In this document: positions 59,217 to 64,000 of the stretch, in pieces
Layout: every line of letters starts with the position of its first letter
How positions within the stretch are numbered: position 1 is the first letter of the stretch
NCBI GenBank assembly: GCA_002344135.1
Contig: DDTO01000001.1
Coordinates: 1 to 64,000, forward strand
Reading direction: 5' to 3'
DNA: 64,000 nt
DNA from: Chthonomonas sp. UBA2362
GTDB lineage: Bacteria > Armatimonadota > Fimbriimonadia > Fimbriimonadales > Fimbriimonadaceae
Translations under genes and position numbers: made by a program
The notes under the pieces: generated by a model
What the model was told of the DNA's origin: nothing
The model's database searches: none
The model's input: the letters and a program-made list of their open reading frames with translations, nothing else

Positions 59217-59868
59217 TCATCTGTTTGACGACGGCTTCAGTCACATCGTTGGCCGAATAGGGAGCCACGTTCGTTTCGAATATCATCGAGAAACCCTGAG
59301 CCTTACCAACTTGGGCAAGGGCTGCCTTCGCCTTATCGATCGTCTCGGACTGGAGCTTCTGCTGCAGGTCGGTGAGATCCTGAGTAAAGTCGCCGTTCCA
59401 GGCCTCAAGAACTGCACCCATCGCTTGCGCTCGCTGGGCGAACTCGTTAAGCTGCTTCTTCTCGTCATCGGTCAGGCCGTTCCCTTTCTGAGCCAGTTCG
59501 TTGCGCTTGCGATCGTTTGCAATCACTTCTTGCTTGATCCGCTCGAGTTCGGCCTTCTCCGGGTCGGTGATGTTGGCCTTCAAGGTGAGGTCCCGCATCT
59601 TCTGGGCTTGCTCGGGAGTGAGCACGCGATAGGTTCGGATGAAGTCGATCAGACCTCGTCGAGCGGCGACCGCGGCGTTGAGTTGAGCGGTATTGGCCTG
59701 CCCCAGGGTGCTCTGCTGGATGCACTTGTTGAGATCCACGACGCCGGTCTTCTCGGCCGCTCCCTGGAAGCCGGCGATCGCCAGCACTGCCACGATCCCG
59801 GCTGCACAGGCCCAGCCGAGGCGATTCCGATGGTTGTTTTTCATGGTGATATGGTTATGTGTCGTCAT
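59203..59868 (-). CDS. OmpH/Skp-family periplasmic chaperone
   Basis: 221 residues. Signal-anchor LGWACAAGIVAVLAIAGFQGA, then TGVVDLNKCIQQSTLGQ (the small beta core of Skp/OmpH) and a long helical hairpin rich in Ala, Lys and Gln. Ends with FSMIFETNVAPYSANDVTEAVVKQMN, matching the family's C terminus. Carries unfolded outer membrane proteins. Starts 6 bases after bamA; an alternative start is the ATG at 59844. Classic neighbour of BamA. Confidence 0.88.
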   Translation of the reverse strand: MTTHNHITMKNNHRNRLGWACAAGIVAVLAIAGFQGAAEKTGVVDLNKCIQQSTLGQANTAQLNAAVAARRGLIDFIRTYRVLTPEQAQKMRDLTLKANITDPEKAELERIKQEVIANDRKRNELAQKGNGLTDDEKKQLNEFAQRAQAMGAVLEAWNGDFTQDLTDLQQKLQSETIDKAKAALAQVGKAQGFSMIFETNVAPYSANDVTEAVVKQMNANR

Positions 59869-59874
59869 TCAAAC

Positions 59875-61656
59875 CTAGAAACTTCCGCCGATCGAGAAAT
59901 GGGTGCGGTTGCCCCCCTGCTGGTTAAAGCCGAAGTCGATCCGTATCGCACCCAGGGGAGTCTTGAAACCGATCCCGACCCCGTATCCGAACTGAAAGTG
60001 TGGGTCCTTGTACTGGGTGAAGTCGTTGATCGTGCCGTATCCGCCCCAAGCGCCGCCATAGTCGACAAACGGGATGAGGTTGAAGCTCTTTTGGATCGGG
60101 AAGCGGTATTCGAGCGAGGTGACGAACTGCTGCTTCCCCCAGAATCGCTGGTCGCTGTAGCCTCGGAGGGAGTCCGACCCGCCAACGAAGAACTGCTCGA
60201 AGAAGGGCACGGTGCCGCTGATCACTCCGTAGCGCGCGCGATAGGCGATGACATGCCGCGGACTGTCGATCGGCTTGTCTTTGGCCGGTCGCTTGCTAAA
60301 GAAAGCCTTGTATTCGAGGGTAGATCGGACAAAAGTGTGACGTCCGAGAACGTCGGTCACGTCTCCGACGTCGCCGCCGATCTTGGTGATGTTGCTGAAT
60401 GCGGGTTCGACCAAGAGGCGGGCATAGTCTCCTTCCATGGGGTCGAGGGGAACGTCACGCCGGTCACGCGCGACACCCATGCTCAGCGTCGCCAATTCGC
60501 CATCCTGCTGGATGTAGTTGTTGCTTCCGGTCGACTTGAGGTTGATCGTCTTGATCGTCTCATACGTGCCGCCGATGCTCGCTGAGTAGTCGTTGCCGAG
60601 TGGCTTGCCGAAGGCGACCGAGCCTCCGGTTCGGCGCTCGTCGAACCTCTGATCGCCGACCGGGGAGTCGGACGATCCGATGCCGACCCCGCTGAAGTAG
60701 GAGTTGACCCGGGAATAGGCTCGGACCGCCATCGACGTGCCGCGGGAATCCATGAACGGATTGATGTAGTCCAGCGTAACGCTCGCGCCGGCACCTGCGG
60801 TGTCTTGAGTGTAGGTCAAGCCGGTCGTTTGCCCGGTTCCGCTAAAGTTCGTATCGTAGTACCTGATCGAACCGGCGAGCCGGCTTCGGGGATCGAGGGA
60901 GAGTCCGACGCCAATCTGAGCGGTGCGAGCTTCCTTCATATCGAGCAGCAGGTCGAATTTACCGATCTCTTCGGTCTGTCGGGTCTTGGCTTCGATCGAT
61001 TCGAACCACTGCGTGCTCTCGAGGCGGCGCCGGTCGATGATCCAGAGTTCCTCGTTGAAGGCGCGGCCCGGCTTGGTTTTCATCAGGCGGCGCACGACAC
61101 TCGGGCGGGTTCTCGTCAGGCCCTGAATGATGATGTCGTTCACGGCTCGCTCGACCACGACCAGGTTCAGCGTGTTCGGCGAATCGGCGAGGGGGACCAC
61201 GTCGACCCTGGCGAAGTAGCCCTTCGCCTCGTACTTGCGGCTGATGGCCTCGGTGGTCGGGAGGATCGTCTTGAAGTTAAAGATCTTCCCGGTTTCTTGG
61301 GTCACGAGGGGAAGCAACTGCTCGATCTTGAAAACCGTGGATCCCGTGATCCGGATCTCCTTGATAATCGGGTTCTCTTCGACCTCGACGGTCAGCTCCC
61401 AGCTACCGGTCGCGACTTCGCGGGAGAGAATCTTGACGTCCTTGAAGAAGCCGAGGTCGCGGACGGCCTCCTCGTCGCCGGCCAACTGTGATTGGAGGAA
61501 CGCGCCGCCCTCCTTGCTTCGCATAGCCGAGATGATCGCCTCCCGGGCGATCGTCTGGTTTCCGCGTATGACGATTTCCTTGATCGTGCCGTCCTGCGCA
61601 ATCGCGACTCCGATGAGCCCTAAGCACAGGAGCATGGCGAGAATGGTCCTCAACAA
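59875..61656 (-). CDS. bamA: Outer membrane assembly factor BamA
   Basis: 593 residues from a TTG at 61656, which gives a good signal peptide (RTILAMLLCLGLIGVAIAQ); the strong AGGAGG lies further upstream. Three POTRA-like domains (about 20-260, IKEIVIRGNQTIAREAI, IKEIRITGSTVFKIEQLL and VNDIIIQGLTRTRPSVV) precede a 16-strand barrel with the motif VGGSDSLRGY. Ends in FSIGGSF. It inserts beta-barrel proteins. Shorter than E. coli BamA (five POTRA). First gene of the operon. Confidence 0.94.
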   Translation of the reverse strand: MLRTILAMLLCLGLIGVAIAQDGTIKEIVIRGNQTIAREAIISAMRSKEGGAFLQSQLAGDEEAVRDLGFFKDVKILSREVATGSWELTVEVEENPIIKEIRITGSTVFKIEQLLPLVTQETGKIFNFKTILPTTEAISRKYEAKGYFARVDVVPLADSPNTLNLVVVERAVNDIIIQGLTRTRPSVVRRLMKTKPGRAFNEELWIIDRRRLESTQWFESIEAKTRQTEEIGKFDLLLDMKEARTAQIGVGLSLDPRSRLAGSIRYYDTNFSGTGQTTGLTYTQDTAGAGASVTLDYINPFMDSRGTSMAVRAYSRVNSYFSGVGIGSSDSPVGDQRFDERRTGGSVAFGKPLGNDYSASIGGTYETIKTINLKSTGSNNYIQQDGELATLSMGVARDRRDVPLDPMEGDYARLLVEPAFSNITKIGGDVGDVTDVLGRHTFVRSTLEYKAFFSKRPAKDKPIDSPRHVIAYRARYGVISGTVPFFEQFFVGGSDSLRGYSDQRFWGKQQFVTSLEYRFPIQKSFNLIPFVDYGGAWGGYGTINDFTQYKDPHFQFGYGVGIGFKTPLGAIRIDFGFNQQGGNRTHFSIGGSF

Positions 61657-61852
61657 TGCCAGCCATCTCCTCCTGAGAATGTAAGTTCCTAGTTTAGACG
61701 CATCGGACTCGCTCGCGTTAGATCGTGGGCTCGCAAGGTCCTAAATCGAACCTTGCATCCCGGTCCGGCGGTACAATCGCGGGGATACCTCGCCGCTTAC
61801 ACCCGACCGATGCAGACGGCGAGGGCCAGATTTTTTGAAACCGAGGTGCGCA

Positions 61853-63646
61853 TTGCGTACAAAGAAAACAACTGACGCGGCCAAGCCGACGCGGCGCCGC
61901 AAGCCGACGGGCGAGAAGCCCATCGGCAACATCGAGATAATCGTCAACTGCTCCCTGCGAGAAACCCGGATCGCAGTGCTGGAGGACAACCAGCTGATGG
62001 AGTACCGGGTCGAACGCGAGGAACGGGTCGTGGGGTCCATCTTCAAGGGGATCGTCCAGAATGTCCTGCCCGGAATGGACGCCGCCTTCGTCGACATCGG
62101 CCTGGAGCGGAACGCCTTCCTCTACGTCGCGGACATTCTCCCCGAAGAGACAGACAATTCCCCCGCCTCCGTTCGGCGCAGCGAACTCCGGCGTCGAAAG
62201 ATCAAGGAATTGATCAAGCCGGGACAGGAAATCATGGTCCAAGTCACGAAGGGACCTCGCGGTACCAAGGGCGCGAGGGTCACGACGCGAATCGCTCTTC
62301 CGGGTCGATATGTCGTCTTGATGCCAGAAGGCAACCACGTCGGCGTGAGCCGCAAGATCGAGGATCGAACCGAGCGCGAGCGACTCAGGAGGGTGGGCGA
62401 CAAGATCGCCGTCGAAGGCTTCGGCCTCATCCTTCGTACCGAATGCGAGGGACGGACGGAGTCCGAACTGCGCCAAGATGTCGCTTTTCTGGTGAAACTT
62501 TGGACACAAGTCCTCGAAGCCGCCAAGCGTCAGCGAGCACCGGCCTGCGTGCACCGAGATCAGACCCTTCTCTACAGGACCATTCGAGACATCTTCGGCG
62601 ATGAAATCGACAAGATGGTGATCGACGATCCGGAAGAATACGAGAAGGTGCATCTCGTGGCTGAGTCGGTTGCCCCGCGGATGAGGGAGAAGATATTCCT
62701 CTACGACCGAGACGAGCCGATCTTCGACTTCTACAACATCGAGGCCGACCTGGATCGTTTGCTCCAACACAAGGTATGGCTCAAGTCCGGCGGCTACCTC
62801 GTGATAGACGAGATGGAAGCCTTGACCGCCATCGACATCAACACCGGCAAGCAGGTCGGCTCGACCTCGCTCAGCGACACGATTCTCAAGGCCAACCTCG
62901 AAGCGGCGGACGAGGTCTGCCGCCAACTTCGCTTGCGCGACATGGGGGGCATTATCGTCGTCGATTTCATCGACATGGAGGCCGCCGAGGACCGGAAGGC
63001 CCTCCTCGACGCCTTCACACGACGGCTGGAAAGGGACCGCGCCCGAACGAGAGTCGGCAAAGTCTCGTCCCTCGGCCTGATCGAACTCACGCGAAAGCGA
63101 ACCGGGGAGTCGGTAACCGAAGCGATCACCGACAACTGCCCGATGTGCGCCGGCCGAGGGCGGATTGCTTCGAAAGAGACCGTATCGCTTTGGATCGAGC
63201 GCGACATGCGTAGGCGGCTTCACGACGCGGGGAACGCGTTCTTCGTCGAGTGCCACCCCGCCGTCGTCGAAAGCCTCATCGGGGCCGATGGGGAGAGCGT
63301 CGAGGATCTGGAGCACGAACTGAATAGAGGCATTTATTTACGCGCAAACTTCGACATACCATTCGAGGAATACACCATTCGTAGTGGTCGGATCGAGGAA
63401 TTCGACCGCGAATTCATGGGGTTCCGACGGGCCCAGGTATTGGAGTGCAACGTTCGGCGTTCGTCGTTCGAGTCCACGAACAAGATCGTGGGCTGGACCG
63501 ACCACGGCTACTACATGGAACTGCTGGACGGGGTCGGGCACGTGGGGCATCGAGTAAAAGTCTGCCTGCAGGACATTCGCCGGTCGTTCGCGGTCGCCGA
63601 CGTGATCTTGCCCGGCACCGCGCGCCCGAACCCCCGTGGATACTGA
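61853..63646 (+). CDS. Ribonuclease E/G family endoribonuclease
   Basis: About 597 residues from a TTG at 61853 (gagg 6 bases upstream; a TTG at 61835 is also possible). S1 domain (about 35-125) with FKGIVQNVLPGMDAAFVDIGLERNAFLYVADIL, then the catalytic DNase-I-like domain with Asp in ALTAIDINTGK and GGIIVVDFIDM. The zinc link CPMCAGRGRI is present. The last 120 residues include a TRAM-like domain (KIVGWTDHGYYMELLDGVGHVGHRVKV), rather than the E. coli RNase E scaffold. Processes rRNA and decays mRNA. Confidence 0.93.
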   Translation: MRTKKTTDAAKPTRRRKPTGEKPIGNIEIIVNCSLRETRIAVLEDNQLMEYRVEREERVVGSIFKGIVQNVLPGMDAAFVDIGLERNAFLYVADILPEETDNSPASVRRSELRRRKIKELIKPGQEIMVQVTKGPRGTKGARVTTRIALPGRYVVLMPEGNHVGVSRKIEDRTERERLRRVGDKIAVEGFGLILRTECEGRTESELRQDVAFLVKLWTQVLEAAKRQRAPACVHRDQTLLYRTIRDIFGDEIDKMVIDDPEEYEKVHLVAESVAPRMREKIFLYDRDEPIFDFYNIEADLDRLLQHKVWLKSGGYLVIDEMEALTAIDINTGKQVGSTSLSDTILKANLEAADEVCRQLRLRDMGGIIVVDFIDMEAAEDRKALLDAFTRRLERDRARTRVGKVSSLGLIELTRKRTGESVTEAITDNCPMCAGRGRIASKETVSLWIERDMRRRLHDAGNAFFVECHPAVVESLIGADGESVEDLEHELNRGIYLRANFDIPFEEYTIRSGRIEEFDREFMGFRRAQVLECNVRRSSFESTNKIVGWTDHGYYMELLDGVGHVGHRVKVCLQDIRRSFAVADVILPGTARPNPRGY

Positions 63647-64000
63647 GAGCCTGCGGTCTGCGCTTCGCCAAGGTCCGGTCGAGGGTGCCCTGGCCCTGCT
63701 CGGGTGCGAACTTCTTTGCGGCGGCGTTCGAGCCCGCATCGTGGAGGTAGAGGCCTACGACGAAGGCGATCCGGCCAGTCATTCGTTTCGGGGCTGCACC
63801 GAGCGCAATAGCCCGATGTTCGGTGAACCCGGCCACTCATACGTGTACTTCACTTACGGCATGCATTGGTGCCTAAACGTCGTGGCCGGGGAACCTGGTA
63901 GAGGAGCGGCAGTGCTCATCCGCGCTGCGATTCCCCTCGAGGGACTCGAGCTCATGCGCGTGAGGAGGCCGGCGGCCAAACGGGAAAAGGAGTTGCTCGC
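63636..64000 (+). CDS. 3-methyladenine DNA glycosylase (AAG/Mpg), 5' part
   Basis: Begins at a GTG (63636) overlapping the RNase stop and runs off the window; 121 codons visible. Removes alkylated purines in base-excision repair. Motifs RIVEVEAYDEGDPASHSFRGCTERNSPMFG and YVYFTYGMHWCLNVVAG are the family core, including the catalytic Glu in EVEAY. Partial only because the window ends. Confidence 0.93.
   Translation, partial: MDTESLRSALRQGPVEGALALLGCELLCGGVRARIVEVEAYDEGDPASHSFRGCTERNSPMFGEPGHSYVYFTYGMHWCLNVVAGEPGRGAAVLIRAAIPLEGLELMRVRRPAAKREKELL

Noticed and set aside
61718..63316. 532-residue minus-strand open frame opposite the RNase E/G gene
   Set aside because: It is the mirror of a conserved enzyme with full domains; its own translation has no family signature.

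Overview
The window is 64 kb of GC-rich, gene-dense bacterial chromosome with about 60 protein genes, two tRNA genes and one strong riboswitch. Gene starts and stops often overlap by 1-14 bases. The cell is a diderm that makes lipid A (lpxC, lpxD, bamA, an ompH/skp gene), has type IV pilus motors (pilB and three pilT paralogues), a flagellin, FtsW/MurG, prepilin-type secreted proteins of the 'FTLIELLVVIAIIAILAAILFPVF' kind and dockerin/Ig cell-surface proteins. This mixture fits Armatimonadota best, probably class Fimbriimonadia. That is an inference from gene content; Planctomycetota or a related phylum cannot be excluded. There is no prophage, CRISPR array, complete insertion sequence or rRNA operon.

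Layout. 1-5 kb: a SelW-like Rdx protein with an in-frame UGA, then a minus-strand operon rpoZ / dnaJ / prmA / rsmE, and a divergent phosphofructokinase of the pyrophosphate type. 5-9 kb: a secreted Ig/dockerin protein, then a yybP-ykoY manganese riboswitch in front of a zinc-ribbon gene and a TerC transporter gene, and a methyltransferase. 9-15 kb: rpsO, a lipoprotein, HPPD, a PAP2 phosphatase, a two-component pair. 15-26 kb: signal peptidase, flagellin with a sigma-28-like promoter, a large secreted protein, an M28 peptidase / PII / dead transposase-like operon, a Ser/Thr kinase with a TPR partner, a prepilin-like protein. 26-36 kb: subtilase, a three-gene secreted/unknown operon, ribH, GNAT, alcohol dehydrogenase, DinB, a lysozyme-like protein, aminotransferase, RNase III. 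36-48 kb: lpxC running into antisense tRNA-Gly, a second tRNA-Gly, pilB, ftsW-murG, and a minus-strand run of an MsmK-type ATPase, a secreted protein and three pilT genes. 48-64 kb: an LTXXQ-like protein, MOSC protein, GAF histidine kinase, malate/lactate dehydrogenase, an envelope operon bamA / ompH / lipoprotein / lpxD / xylB / lon / lipoprotein, an RNase E/G and the start of a 3-methyladenine DNA glycosylase.

Two features deserve most attention. First, the gene at 182-415 reads as a selenoprotein (CVVU motif, UGA at 212-214, hairpin at the expected distance). Second, many transcription units have a TAnAAT-like box 6-9 bases before the start codon and no Shine-Dalgarno sequence, which suggests frequent leaderless transcription in this organism. 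TTG start codons are also common (bamA, the RNase E/G gene, one pilT, the MsmK-type ATPase).
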